Part shown: in pieces, positions 13,044-24,127 of the stretch
Position numbering within the stretch: the first letter of the stretch is position 1
Layout of the letters: every line of letters begins with the position of its first letter
From: Synanceia verrucosa
Lineage: Eukaryota; Chordata; Actinopteri; Perciformes; Synanceiidae
Direction of reading: 5' to 3'
Length of the DNA stretch: 64,000 nucleotides
Assembly: GCA_029721515.1 (NCBI GenBank)
Contig: CM056563.1
Span: forward strand, 22,530,954-22,594,953
Made by a program: the position numbers and the translations under genes
Notes under the pieces: model-generated
The model's input: only the letters and a program-made list of their open reading frames with translations
Told to the model about the DNA's origin: nothing
Database searches by the model: none

Positions 13044-13165
13044 AGTTAAGACAAGACAATCCTTTATTAGTCCCACAAATGGGGACTTTTGCATCATTAC
13101 ATCAGCAAAGTGGATGGAACAACAATACACCAAGAAGCAGAATAAGTAGAGAAAACATGTCACAG
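13044..13165. repeat. Interspersed fish repeat fragment (cctttattagtcccac family)
   Basis: The motif aatcctttattagtcccacaaatgg recurs with changes at 46205-46240, and in fragments near 21243 and (inverted) near 31000. The repeated dispersed occurrence marks it as a transposon-derived fragment. It lies just upstream of the tyk2 start exon. Confidence 0.5.
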
Positions 13166-13972
13166 TGAGTAGGAAACAAAAAAAAAATATGTGCGTGACT
13201 AATAACCAACATATATCAGATTACTTGTGCATTTCCACTTCCTGGTATTTTATACTTCTACCTAACTACAGCTCAGAAGGACATTTGTGCTTCTTGCTCC
13301 ACGCCATTTTTCAACAGCTATAATAATTTTACAGTTTCACATTAATAATCCAAAAGATGATCAACAAATAATGATGCAATATCACACATGGCATATATGA
13401 CCCCACCCCTACCAGCTTCATTAGAGCATCAATAATGTGTATTAATATATATATATACTCCTTAGTTTTGCTTTTATGTGTTGTGTATTTTGGTGCCAAT
13501 ACTTTTGTATTTTTGTTTAATGCAAAAACTGAAATATTTTGAAGAATGCAGGACCTGTGACAGAGTACCTCTACACTGCAGTACTTCTGCCTCAGTACAT
13601 TCAGTTCATCAGCTGTTGTGTTGGATGGAGTCACGTACGCATTAATTAAACAAGGAGCAATTTTAAAGCGACATCTTGCCTTTTTTTCCTGTAAAAACAC
13701 ATAATCTGTATTCCTCACTCAGATTAGAAAAACACTTTAACAAATGACACAAAAAAAAATGTACATAATTTAAAAACATGACGTCAGGTAAGGAGATCAA
13801 TCTGTCAAAAGGCCTTCCGGGAATCATAAATTCACGTTACAAAATACCACCCACAGACCTGTTATACGGTGCTTTTATATACATGTATTTATCACACATT
13901 TCACGTTGTGACGAGGAAATATGGAAAAATAATTATTATACCGCGCAAAACTTTGCTCAACGAGTATCTTAC
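13166..13972. other. AT-rich spacer, probably tyk2 5' UTR intron
   Basis: No coding exon was found between the tyk2 start exon and the candidate upstream non-coding exon. A short AT tract lies around 13440-13460. The sequence is otherwise unremarkable. Confidence 0.45.
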
Positions 13973-14260
13973 CGTTTAACGGCGAGCTTCTGACGGTGTT
14001 ACATGAAAACCTGACGCAGCGAGACGAGCTGACAGCCAGGCTTCATTATCTTCTGAGTGTAATCCCCCCTTCTCTTCCTTTTATTCTTTTTAATTTTTAT
14101 TTTATTCTTCTTTTTATTCTTCTTACTATCCCCTGCTCTCTTCGCTTACTCGCTGCTTCCACTCACTGATCTGACACTAGCAGCGTCAGGATCAACGGCT
14201 GGTTCCTGTAACCATGGCCACGCCCTCCGGCGGCCACGCGCGTACACGCAAGTACGCCAT
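13973..14260 (-). promoter_or_regulatory. Candidate tyk2 5' UTR exon and promoter
   Basis: A good minus-strand splice donor (CGG/GTAAGA, GT at 13972-13971) lies about 950 bp upstream of the tyk2 ATG. It is followed upstream by a CpG-rich segment around 14190-14260 (ccctccggcggccacgcgcg). The coding exon at 13018 has no obvious promoter of its own, so a spliced non-coding first exon starting here is plausible. This is inference; no transcript evidence is available. Confidence 0.4.
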
Positions 14261-14479
14261 GAGCCGACTTTTCAAAATAAACGTCGAGATTAAAAGCCAT
14301 AAAAAATAATAGTGACATAAATTGGTGCCTTTATGTATAAATTACGAACATAATTATGAAACAAACGCAAGGAAAATAACGGAAGAATTCAACCTTTTAC
14401 TTATGTAAAAATAGAAATATTCTGTTACAAGTAAAAGAGAAAAAAAAACATTGCATATTGGCAGCCAATTTCAGAAAAA

Positions 14480-14655
14480 AATTCTGTTATTTTATTTAAA
14501 TCTGAATTCATTAATTTGTACATTATTTTTTACATGTGCAATAACTGGACTGCTGTAATCCCAATCTCAGCGTTTTATATAGCTATTACTGTTTCGTTCA
14601 CATTTTATGTGCAATGACAATAAAGTATCGATTCATCCATCTATCTATCTAAAAG
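14480..14655 (+). repeat. LINE-type 3' tail fragment ending in (ATCT)n
   Basis: The sequence tgtgcaatgacaataaagta followed by an (ATCT)n run is the 3' end typical of fish non-LTR retrotransposons. A related end, aatgacaataaagttgaatc, occurs at about 19730-19753. It is a short, 5'-truncated, non-coding fragment in the tyk2-cdc37 spacer (14261-15716), which otherwise shows no gene. Confidence 0.5.
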
Positions 14656-15716
14656 CAGATTACTTTATGTGCTCCTAAGTAATTTGAGAATTAATAAACT
14701 CTTCCTCTTTATGTTCACCTAACTGACCCACATTAGGTAAAAAAAACTAGATGTGAATCTGACTTTTTGATTATCAGCAGCCATTTATTACAAAAACAAA
14801 CGCATAAGAAGTGATTAAAACAACTTTTTGCTAATGGCATCTTACTAATGTTTTTTTCCCACAATAGTTTGACAGCATACATTGAACTGCCTTATTTTGT
14901 GATAGCCATGAAAATCAAATGATGCCTTTATTTAAGCTCTTTCACTGTAAATTACAGCTCTCTGACATCAAGCAAATGTCCAACAAAGCACTTCCAAAAG
15001 CACTGAAAGTGAAAGTACAGAATCCAGCCACACTTATCTGGGATTTTTGGGGGGTACTTTTTCTATTTAAACGTTTTTTTTGACATGTCTATGTTGTTCT
15101 CAAGGTCATACTGTATTGAAGAAAATAAAATAGTTACTGTTTTACCAGTACCCAATGGTAAAACAGGTCTTGCAGAATGATAACTAAGATCTGAAAGCAT
15201 ATCGCCCACACCTGGAGTTGTTACACACAGACACAACACCTTGGTTTTGAGTAGCTGGGTATAAATCAACCTTTAGTTAAGTTTGTAGAAAATTTAACTT
15301 TGTCTGAATACATTGTTTGCCAAAGCACTTAAGTCTAATGACAAAATCTTAAATTGGGAAATGCCCAAAACAAATACCCATCCATCCAATTCATTATACG
15401 CACAACCTGAAAATGCATAGAACTATTCAACAGCACAAGTGAAGCAGGCAGGCACTCCCACACAAACCAACAGGTGAAGACAAATAAATGTCAGAATACT
15501 GCCAATGTCCAAACTAATAAAAGAGCTAAACAAAAGCAGCAGTTACTGATACACTGTTGTTGTGCCGACAGGCGAACGCTAATCCCTTAAGTGTAACTAT
15601 TTTTGAGAAGTTATTTATTGGTTCCATGATTGGCAAACTAGTCATACACAGAGAGGAGTCGCAATACAGTGAACGAGTACATTTGCAGAAACAACAAATC
15701 AGAGCATCAATGTTGG

Positions 15717-18700
15717 TCATTCCTTCTTAGTTTCTTCCTGCTCCTGTTTCACCTCCTCATAGGTAGCATCTTCCTCCTTTTCATCCCCATCATCTGTCCT
15801 GGAGTTGGGAACCCAGAGCCCTGAATCTATGCACCTCTTCATGTGAGTCTTTGCCTCCTAAATGTCACAAATGAGAGACAAAAATGCACATGAATCAGAC
15901 AACTTTACATTTACAATTCATTCCCAGAGGACATTCATTAGAGATAAAAAAAAAAAAAAATAAAAGAATGAGTTATTAAACCTACCGTTGGGTCCATTTT
16001 GCTAATAGCATCTTGTAACATCTGGATGTCCTTATCATCAAAGCATTTCTGCATCTCCTGCAATTGAGAACATATTTGGTAAAGCAAGATAGCAAACCAA
16101 TTAGATAAGATAAGACAAAAGAAGAGTGCCAAGGCTTCTCGAAAACTTACAGGTGGCAGGGACTCGTACACTTCAACAGGATCGAGCCCTCCCGGTCCCA
16201 AGCGCTTTTGTCGCTCCTCTTCCTCGTATTCCTTCATGGCCTTTTCAATGCGGATCTTAGCTCTGCCCCGAACACGCTCCTTAAACGACTCCAGCTCATC
16301 ATTGAAGGCATCGTGGTACTGCACATCTGCCGTCTGTGAGGGGACACATCATATAGTGTGTTGGTGTCATTTCTTTAGCATTTGTATTTATGAATATGTT
16401 TCCAATGCTGGAAACTTTATAGGAACTCAATACCTAAATTAAAACCCCTGGAAAATCTTGTTTTTGCTGACCAGCAGTGTCATCTCACCTTGCTGCAGTG
16501 ATGTACAGTGATGTACAGGTACATTCCAGTATTCCCTGACATCACTGCTGGGTGTGGTCTGATGTGAAACATTTTCAACCACAGGGCAGCAAAACACTGC
16601 TTTTTAATGTATATACTGGAGGAACCAAAAACTAAATTTAGCTGCCATAAGAGGAAGTTATTTTCCAATGCTATAAAACTACCTAGGGACAAGATGGAGG
16701 GAGAGAAAGAGTGGGAGAGAGGGGTGTTAAAGCAAGAGAGAGAGCATAATTACAGAGCACAGCAAGTGAATTCCATAAATACAAGAATACAACCATGGAC
16801 ACGTGGTCCAGAGCTAGTCCTCTATTCTATCTTTTAGTTTGCATTCATGTTTTTAACTGGTTCATAAAAACAGAAAAAAGTTCTTAAATGTATGTAGTTC
16901 TCAGAGAAGGTCTCCTCTCAGAAGACGCAACCACAACAAATGGCAAGATGACCAAAGGAAAGAGTAAAAGAGTAATGTAGAAATGGTTACTAGTTTAGCT
17001 TCTGAGTTTAGTTCCTCTGTTTCCTCCAAATTTCCTGGATGTTCTGGTCAAGCCTTTTGCTCAAAAAGCAAATTTTTGCAGCATCCCAACAGTCAAGTTA
17101 CCTTAATCTTGGCAAAAAACTGCCGAAAACAGCCTCGGGGGTCTGCCTTGAGGCTTTTTGCCAACTCCAGAATGAACTGCATGACGATGGTCTGATGAGC
17201 CACTTGCTCCATCAATGCGTGTTTCTACAAAAAAGGAATAATAATAAAGATGTTTTAAAGAACACGTGTATAAAAAAAAAGTTGTGGCAAATACTGTTTC
17301 TAAGTTACAGCCCACTGAACAAACAACACGAGTTCCCTTGGAAGAAAATGTTGAAAAGCACATTGTGTGCTGTACTTTGTACCTCCTCAACTTCAAGGTC
17401 AATGCACATGATGACCAGGTAGTTAGCTGTCTCTTCACATACTAGATGAGGGTTGTCAGAGAGGTACATCTGGCTGTCATCCCAACGCCGCAACATGCCT
17501 GTAGTGACAACAACAATGAAGGACCATCACTGTTTTATTATAATATCAATACTCTGTAACATGCACACATGAATGGATGTCAGTAATCCTTACCAAAATG
17601 TTTGATCTGCTTCTCATATTTCTCCACAAAGTTTTTATGCTTTTGCTCTTTCTCCTCTTCGGTCTCATCAGCAGCGTCAGGTTTGACATTTACGATGCTC
17701 TGTGGAGGACAAGGAGTGGTAACAGAGAATCATAACACACACATCACACACAATGTCTCTGATACATTTAGAGAACAGTGATCGCAGGAAATTAGGGCTG
17801 TAACATTATGAAGCCACAGGCTGGTAAGAACCAATACATGATTTAAGACCAGGAGCCCATTTCAAAGGTACAAAGATATGGATGAGTGATATAGAGAGCA
17901 TCTGATCAAATGACAGGACGTCACTTAAAACCATCAGTCAATGTATTTTAATAAATGTTATTTTAAGGATTTTAAAGTAGGTAAAAATCGTCTTTTTGTT
18001 CAGTGTGTTAAGCATTAAACACTGTTAATCCGCCTCACCTTGCTGAAACCCTCCTTGCTGAGTGTGTCCACGTTCCATGGCATCTTCTTCTCCTCCCGGT
18101 TGTGTTCGGCCAATTTCTTCTCCCACTCCCGCTCCTCTTTCTTCAGTTTCTTCTCCTCAGCCTGGGCTTTGCTCAGCTCTGCTTTGGCATCATCCGTTGA
18201 CAACGCGCTCAGCTCTTGTACTTTCTTCTGTGCCTCTGTTAGCTTACGTCGGCTCTCACCAAGTGACTTGTTCAACTCTTCACCTTTTTTCTGAAACTCC
18301 TCCATTCGCTCCACACGAGCCTGAAGTACAAATATTGAAATCACACATCAGTCCCAACCATAGGTACAATGGCTTTATGTTATTGTTAGAGAACTGGTTG
18401 AATCAAGTGGTAGACAAACCTAAAGATAAGACTCTTTTTAAGTCTAACTAGCACATTTGAAAAAAAAGTCAACAAATAGGGATCATATTTAGGCAAGTGG
18501 AAAAGGGGCACTTAATAGTTATTATTTAAGAAACATCTCCGATTAATTGATCTATATACGTATATATGCTTTGTTACAGTGCCTCATACAAGCTTAGAGG
18601 AAGAAGGAGGATTTTAATCTTCTAGGCTACTGAAACAATCAGCTAGCTAGAAAGTTGTTATTACATTCTCGAATATAATCATTTGCAATTGAGTACAACA

Positions 18701-18876
18701 ACATGAGTACTGGTTACAGCTATAACGAAAAGCCATTAGACTCAATACAAACGCTTTCATATCTGTACCTGGTGTCTCCATCTGAAGAGGCTGGGTGTGT
18801 CGATGTTAGGGTGGGTGTCATCTTCATCGTCTGACACCTCAATGTGGTCCCAAACGCTGTAGTCTATCCTGGACAT
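15717..18876 (-). CDS. cdc37: cdc37, HSP90 co-chaperone Cdc37 (complete, 8 coding exons, 376 aa)
   Basis: Exons: 18769-18876, 18039-18320, 17594-17699, 17383-17498, 17102-17224, 16151-16333, 15986-16057, 15717-15857. The total is 1131 nt with all phases consistent (human CDC37 is 378 aa). The N-terminus MSRIDYSVWDHIEVSDDEDD carries the conserved kinase-clamping segment and the CK2-site serine (Ser15 here, Ser13 in human). A coiled coil rich in E, K and L spans about 35-125. MPWNVDTLSKEGFSK precedes the HSP90-binding middle domain (GMLRRWDDSQMYLSDN, CEETANYLV), followed by GRAKIRIEKAMKEYEEEE and a short acidic tail ending TKKE. Cdc37 loads protein kinases, including JAK-family clients, onto cytosolic HSP90. 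Its neighbour tyk2 is a kinase, and the TYK2-CDC37 pairing is the same in human. Confidence 0.98.
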
Positions 18877-19099
18877 TATGGCAGTAAGAGCCGAACAGCG
18901 TTAGCCTCGGATGTGACTCGGCTAAGTTGGAGGGCTAAAAGAGAAAGATAACCCGAATCTCCGATCCGAAGGAAGCAGAATGCGCAAAAACCCAGCACTT
19001 CTATATAAATGTCAGATTTGTGTATTAATATTCGATGCAGCGACTGGCTGTATTTAGCCCAGCTAAACTTGGACAGATACACCCAGCGCAGGCTAACGA

Positions 19100-19200
19100 G
19101 AAACTGCTACAAATTTCTAGAAAGAATTGCTGCTGCACACTTCCGCTCGACGTCATCACGTCACTGCGTCACACGGAAGTACAACACAGAGAAGATTTTT
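19100..19200 (-). promoter_or_regulatory. cdc37 promoter region: CRE-like, ETS-like and partial heat-shock motifs
   Basis: About 240-310 bp upstream of the cdc37 ATG there is a CRE-like cgacgtca (19148-19155) and a repeated cgtca/cgtcac cluster. ETS-type sites are cacttccg (about 19138-19145) and cggaagt (19174-19180). A two-unit heat-shock-like motif TTCTAGAA spans 19115-19122. No TATA box is evident. The motif calls are by eye. Confidence 0.45.
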
Positions 19201-19499
19201 GCGCCTCTTTTTACACTTATAAATTAATTTAACAGAAGAAAACCCTCCATTAACGTCTTTATAATTTAAATTATTTTGTAATGTATAATTCATATGCTTT
19301 ATATAGTATTATAACGAAAGCAACCTGAAGAATGTATTATTACCTAACCTCCTAAATGATTCGTATGTTGCAGTGTTGATTATGTATTTTGTAAGTTAAA
19401 AAATACAATAAAAGGACTGCACTGTATTGACATCACTGCTCTATTAATGATCAAGTATTCTGTTTTAATGTTTGCACTAATTGTTAAAAATACCACTGC

Positions 19500-19760
19500 A
19501 CCACTGTACATTCAAATTGCACGTGTTGCACTTCCTTTATATATTGCAAATTGTTATACACTGTATTATATATGCTTCTGAATATACTAGATATTTACAT
19601 ATCATCCCATAACTCATACTCTTGCATATGTATATTCTTATTACATATATGTTATCGTTTATTTATTTACCTCTTTTGCACTTCTGGTCAGATGCAATTT
19701 TTATTTTGTTATCTTGTACTTGACATGTCTAATGACAATAAAGTTGAATCTAAGCTAGAG
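19500..19760 (+). repeat. LINE-type 3' tail fragment
   Basis: An AT-rich segment ends in tgacatgtctaatgacaataaagttg, the same type of tail as at 14600-14640. It is 5' truncated and non-coding, and lies in the cdc37-cmc4 spacer (19201-20262), where no gene was found. Confidence 0.5.
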
Positions 19761-20221
19761 AAAAAAGTCTTAACACGATACTCACCAAGTCCTGAGCAGA
19801 GATGTGGTCTTTTTTTATAATACAGCCTATGGATCTAATCGGCCAAAATGATTTAAATCACCTCTGTGGGTTTACTATGGGTGTGCAAGGCCTTTAACAA
19901 ACCACATCTGCTGACATACACAGACACTTGCCTCATAACAGCGTGTGGACAAATTTACATGAAAAACCACAGAAACACAGATTTCCCTTTCATACATACA
20001 ACATTTGCCAGCTTAGATAACATTTCACTTGTCTTGTGCCAGAGAGGTGCAACATTTAGACTTTTCACACACTTATATTCTCAACATTAAAAGTGGTTAC
20101 AGTTGGTGTGCCATCTCAATGTGCATCTGTAATCGCACCTACTTCAAGAATAATTTAGATAATGAAGTAATTTAACTCAGTCCGTTGCACTGTTACAGTC
20201 AATACAACATTGATACAATGT

Positions 20222-20227
20222 TTTATT
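20222..20227 (-). terminator. Candidate cmc4 polyadenylation signal
   Basis: The plus strand reads tttatt, which is AATAAA on the minus strand, about 36 bp beyond the cmc4 stop codon. The position is reasonable for a very short 3' UTR. Confidence 0.45.
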
Positions 20228-20262
20228 CCACCATTTTCCCATCAAAAACCTCCCACAGGGAC

Positions 20263-20535
20263 CTATGTGTTACTTTTGTTATCCGTGGGCTTGGAGTCCT
20301 TGAACCCGGAGCAGCAGATGGAGTTTCCGGCCTGAGTTTCGCAGCACCGCCGCATCTCCTTGATCACATCCTGACACATGCTTTCCACATATTTGTTAGC
20401 TGCAGGAGGGGACGGAGTTAGCTAGCTAATCAACATTGTGTGGTGTGCTTTTACAACAACGGACTGTTTTAATGTACCTTGTAAACACTGCTGAATTGCA
20501 CATGCTTGCTTTTGACAAGGATCTTTCTGAGGCAT
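20263..20535 (-). CDS. cmc4: cmc4, C-X9-C motif-containing protein 4 (complete, 64 aa)
   Basis: Exon 1 is 20478-20535 (ATG at 20533-20535, ending CAA G/GTACAT). Exon 2 is 20263-20399, after CTCCTGCAG. The protein starts MPQKDPCQKQACAIQQCLQA, essentially the start of vertebrate CMC4 (p8 of the MTCP1 locus). Cys7-X9-Cys17 and Cys28-X9-Cys38 form the twin CX9C hairpin typical of Mia40/CHCHD4 substrates of the mitochondrial intermembrane space. Cys12, Cys39, Cys48 and Cys49 are extra cysteines. The length is close to the human 68 aa. In human the gene is on Xq28, away from TYK2, so its place between cdc37 and the ICAM-like genes is a fish-side arrangement. Both exons are too short to be found by ORF length alone. 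An upstream minus-strand donor near 20625-20632 suggests a non-coding first exon. Confidence 0.93.
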
Positions 20536-20689
20536 AACGCTTCCTAAAAGGGAACAAAGAGGGAATTTGTCAATCAGAAGTAGTCAATACACAACAGGCA
20601 CTGCATTACAGAAGACCGACTCACACCTTCATCGACCTGGATAGTTGGCAAGGACGTATATAGCTGGTAAAACTTGGATTAAAGGTCGT

Positions 20690-20790
20690 TAGCTATCAGT
20701 GCTATCTCCTAAGCTAATGCCACTTCCGGCTACGACTACGAGATAATGTTTTCATCACGTGACGTGTCATCGACCAATCAAATCACCTCT
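20690..20790 (-). promoter_or_regulatory. cmc4 promoter candidate (E-box CACGTG, ETS, CCAAT)
   Basis: About 160-250 bp upstream of the cmc4 ATG are an ETS/NRF-2-like cacttccgg (20721-20729), a palindromic E-box CACGTG (20756-20761, in tcacgtga, USF/TFE3 type) and a ccaat box (about 20774-20778). ETS and CCAAT sites are common in promoters of nuclear-encoded mitochondrial genes. Confidence 0.5.
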
Positions 20791-21105
20791 TGAATTGTGC
20801 AGCAGCGATATCTGGTGGTGAAAAGAATGTATTAAAACATAAATTAAATTAAGTACTTTTCAACCCAAACCACGAAATATCTTTGTATTGTAACGTGATA
20901 CTAATATTAATCTAAGATAAAATAATTCTTAATCTACAACAATAACTAATTTACACAGCAAATTTTCACTGATTTTATTTTATTTTTATCCATCATAACT
21001 CATAATCTCAATAGTAAAAATACGGTATATTTTATGTAATTGTTGTGTTTAATACATACTGTTAATTTCAAATATTTACAAATTGTTCTTCTTCTTCTTT
21101 TTCTT

Positions 21106-21136
<31 letters not shown>

Positions 21137-22183
21137 TTATTATATAATTGCTGTTGTAATTGCTGTTGTTCTTATTGTAACTTGTTGCTGTGGCAAGTGA
21201 ATTTCTCCCAATGGGGGATGAATAAAAACTACTCTATTCTATTCATTTATCCCACAAATTGGAACATAGTTACAGCAGCAAACTGGATAGTGCAACATTA
21301 CTAAAAAGGAATGCATGAATACAAGAACCACTGACATAAGTAAACAATATGTCAAATTAGGTGATGAAAGTTTATCTTCAAAAATATTTACGGAACTAAT
21401 AATTGATTTGAAGTGAGAAATGCATCCTAAATAAGCAAAAGGCCCAATGAAAACTAAATAAGCAAACATAAATGAAAAAAATGTAAAAAGTGATGTAAAC
21501 ATAGTATTATGTTTAAGTTTAGTATTATGCATGTTGAGTATTGTACTTGAGAATAATTACTGGTTTGAATATATAAGTGGAAAACAATGTTTTTTCAATT
21601 TTACTTTTATTCATATAGATAAGACAATTAAGAAACTGTTCATATTTACAGTAATGTAATCATCATTGCTATGGCAAGAGTTACTACACCTTTATAATGT
21701 TACAATATTATTTTATTAATTTGAAAATATGTCTAGCAAAAATATATATTTGAGACAGGATACCACTTGGAAAGCATACAAAATGATGTCTTGAACCACC
21801 GATCTGTCTCACAGAAAACATTCATGTTAAAAATAGTGACAGGTTACAGTTACCAAACAGTATATTCAAATATATATATTTTTAAACAACATCTAATTCT
21901 GCCTGATAGCAAGAACCACATAAATATCTGTCGAGTCATAAGTGTCATGTGCCAAATTAGCTAAAAGTCATAAAATTGTATCATTAAAAAGTTTGTATCT
22001 CAAGACAGGAACCATTTACACCAATTAAACAAACTATTATGTCCATTCCTCCAACCCACATTAGCTTTGGGTCAATAGAAAATCTGAATGTAATTTCCAT
22101 CTCCAAAGCAGCAGAGGTAAACCCCCATAGTTGGATTCTCCTTGTGTGTCCAATATGGTCATGTGATTGCATGAAGATTTCTT
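20791..22183. other. cmc4 to ICAM-like A spacer: AT-rich, CTT microsatellite, repeats
   Basis: No coding exon is supported. A (CTT)n run spans 21086-21136. A LINE-type tail (caatgggggatgaataaaaac) lies at about 21207-21230 and recurs at about 51009-51035. A fragment of the cccacaaat repeat family lies near 21249. The interval from 21953 belongs to a repeat that also occurs at 23486-23620. Confidence 0.55.
21953..22085 (+). repeat. Interspersed repeat, copy 1 (3' flank of ICAM-like A)
   Basis: Starts caaattagctaaaagtcata and runs to agctttgggtcaatagaaa. About 130 bp align closely with 23486-23620 in the same orientation. It is probably transposon-derived; the family was not identified. Confidence 0.6.
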
Positions 22184-24127
22184 TCAAACATCTAAATAAA
22201 AGCAAAATAAGACGCCTGTTAGGACTCAGTTTAAAAGGACAGCATATGCATGTCAGAGCCCACTTATACCTTTGGACTTGGCCTTGACAGTGAACTGCTT
22301 GCTCCTCTTCTCCAGTGTATTGGAGGCGATGCAGGTGTAGGTCCCTGGCAGCAGTGAGGAGGAGGTCAGCACTGCTTCATCCTCCATCGTCTCTTGAATG
22401 GGACTGGAGGACTGCCATCTGTACACAGGTGTGGGGTTTCCTGTGGCTGTGCAGTTCAAGGTCGTTTCATCACCCAGTACAAGGTCCAGAACCTCTGGTT
22501 CAGGACTGAGAAATGCTGGGGGGACTAGAGTAAAGATCGCAGGGATTAGACGCACCGTCTTCAGTTTATTAAATGTTTGTGAAACACTTGCTTTTTTAGC
22601 TTCATGACTTACAGTACACTGAGGCGTTAAGAGGCTCCGAGGTCACAGTAGGAGGCGGTTGTGGTCCCTCTGGACCGAGCTCCAGCTCTGCTACGCACCT
22701 GTACTGCGCTCCATTCTCGGCTTTGGTTGGTGTGACCATGAGGATAGAGGACACTTGGACAGGTGAGGAGGAAGTGAGGTCAGAGAAGGAGTGGCTGTAA
22801 ACCTCAGTCTGCCCCTTGTACCACCTCAAGGTGAGGTACTGGACTGGAGCGATGTTCTGCACCTCACAGAGGAGCTGGTACTCTTTTCCTTCCACCATGG
22901 GGCCGGTGTGGTTCACGGGCCGGATGGAGACACTATCTGGGGTTTCTAAGTGAACGACCCACACAAAGTTCAAGTCAAACGTCTGTTTAATGTGATTTCT
23001 ACACTGTGTATTAAAGCAGGAGCTAACTCACTGTAGAGGACTAGGTTGAGTTTCTCCTCACACTGTCTGGGAGCCGTGAAGAAGACGCCATAACAGATGG
23101 GCTCCTCTATCCAGTCGATGAGGCTGTCCACCTTCCACTGGACGGACAGGTCCTGCTGGGTGTGAGCAGCGCTGATAGCTGACTCCCAGCCCAGCACACG
23201 AACTGGGCGAGCGGCCTCACAGCTGACCGACACCGACTCCCCGAAGCCCACCACGACCCTGGAGGGCTTGAGGATGAGGGAGCAACCTTCACCTGACACT
23301 GAGACACACATCATCGTCATCGCCTCCGTTCATCATTTTTATTCTACAAACAGTAACAACACACAGACTATTAGGCTTATATTTCTTAATTATGCTTGTG
23401 TGTAATTTATCTTGGTTATGTTTTTTATTTTATTTCTGTGCCATGGCAACAAAATGTGGCCTCCTTCATTCTCAAAGTGGGGTCAAATTAGCTAAAAGTC
23501 ATAAAATTGTATCTTTACAAAGTTTGTGTCTCAAGATGGGAACCATTTGCACCAATAAAACAAAAATATAATGTCCATTTCTCCACCCCACAGTAGCTTT
23601 GGGTCAGTAGAAACTGATGAGTTCATTACTTTAAACTTGAAGACTATGTCTGGGTAAATTAGGACTATGCCAGTCTTGCTATGGTTCATTTTCCAAATGC
23701 AATTTAGATACAATCATCCTCTGTTTAAATTGTTAATAACATTCAATGACATCACAAATTTCACACCCCCTCTTTATCTTATTTTAACATGACTCAAACT
23801 GAAATTTTTCAGGGTATAAATGGTTGTGTGTTTAATCTGTTACAATAATAAAGTTTGTAAAGGGTCAGTCGTCCCAGCATGACTATCAAGTTCAATTATT
23901 CAGTGAGGACTGTCTTTAAAAGGAAAAAAATAAACCAGCTTTAACTTGTTGATGCTCTAATGGTCCTTCTCACAGTCATACTATCAGAGTAGGTCACCGT
24001 TTTGCACCTCTACTTCCATAAGCAAACATAATCTTCTATAACCCCCAAGAAAACATGTTGTCAAAAACATCTTACCTGAGTAAAACATGCAAAGCGTCAG
24101 AATCCACTGAAGAAAGTTGTTTCCCAT
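22184..24127 (-). CDS. ICAM-like gene A: signal peptide plus three Ig domains, no membrane exon (probably secreted)
   Basis: Exons: 24076-24127 (signal peptide MGNNFLQWILTLCMFYS), 23032-23292 (D1), 22613-22945 (D2), 22270-22524 (D3), all joined in phase 1. D1 has the N-terminal Cys21, Cys42, an LGWE motif (Glu54) and PIC...QC, as in ICAM first domains. D2 begins KTPDSVSI and has WYKG and LELGPEGP, matching the ICAM D2 consensus (LDLRPQG in human ICAM1). D3 has LNCTATGNPTPVYRW and GTYTCIASN. No transmembrane exon follows. A phase-compatible short exon at 22184-22215 (acceptor CCTAACAG) would add GVLFCFYLDV and stop, giving 310 aa; intron retention would instead end KGISGL. Either way the product lacks a membrane anchor. 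It is most similar to gene B. The Ig/ICAM assignment is firm; the terminal exon is a guess. Confidence 0.82.
23486..23620 (+). repeat. Interspersed repeat, copy 2 (intron 1 of ICAM-like A)
   Basis: Shares caaattagctaaaagtcata, a ctcaaga...ggaaccattt block and agctttgggtcagtagaaac with 21953-22085. The two copies bracket the coding exons of gene A as direct repeats about 1.5 kb apart. Confidence 0.6.

Noticed and set aside
21239..21532. Hydrophobic reading frame that might supply a membrane exon for gene A
   Set aside because: It overlaps a dispersed repeat fragment, has Lys, Asp and Glu between two hydrophobic stretches and shows no resemblance to the membrane exons of B or C.
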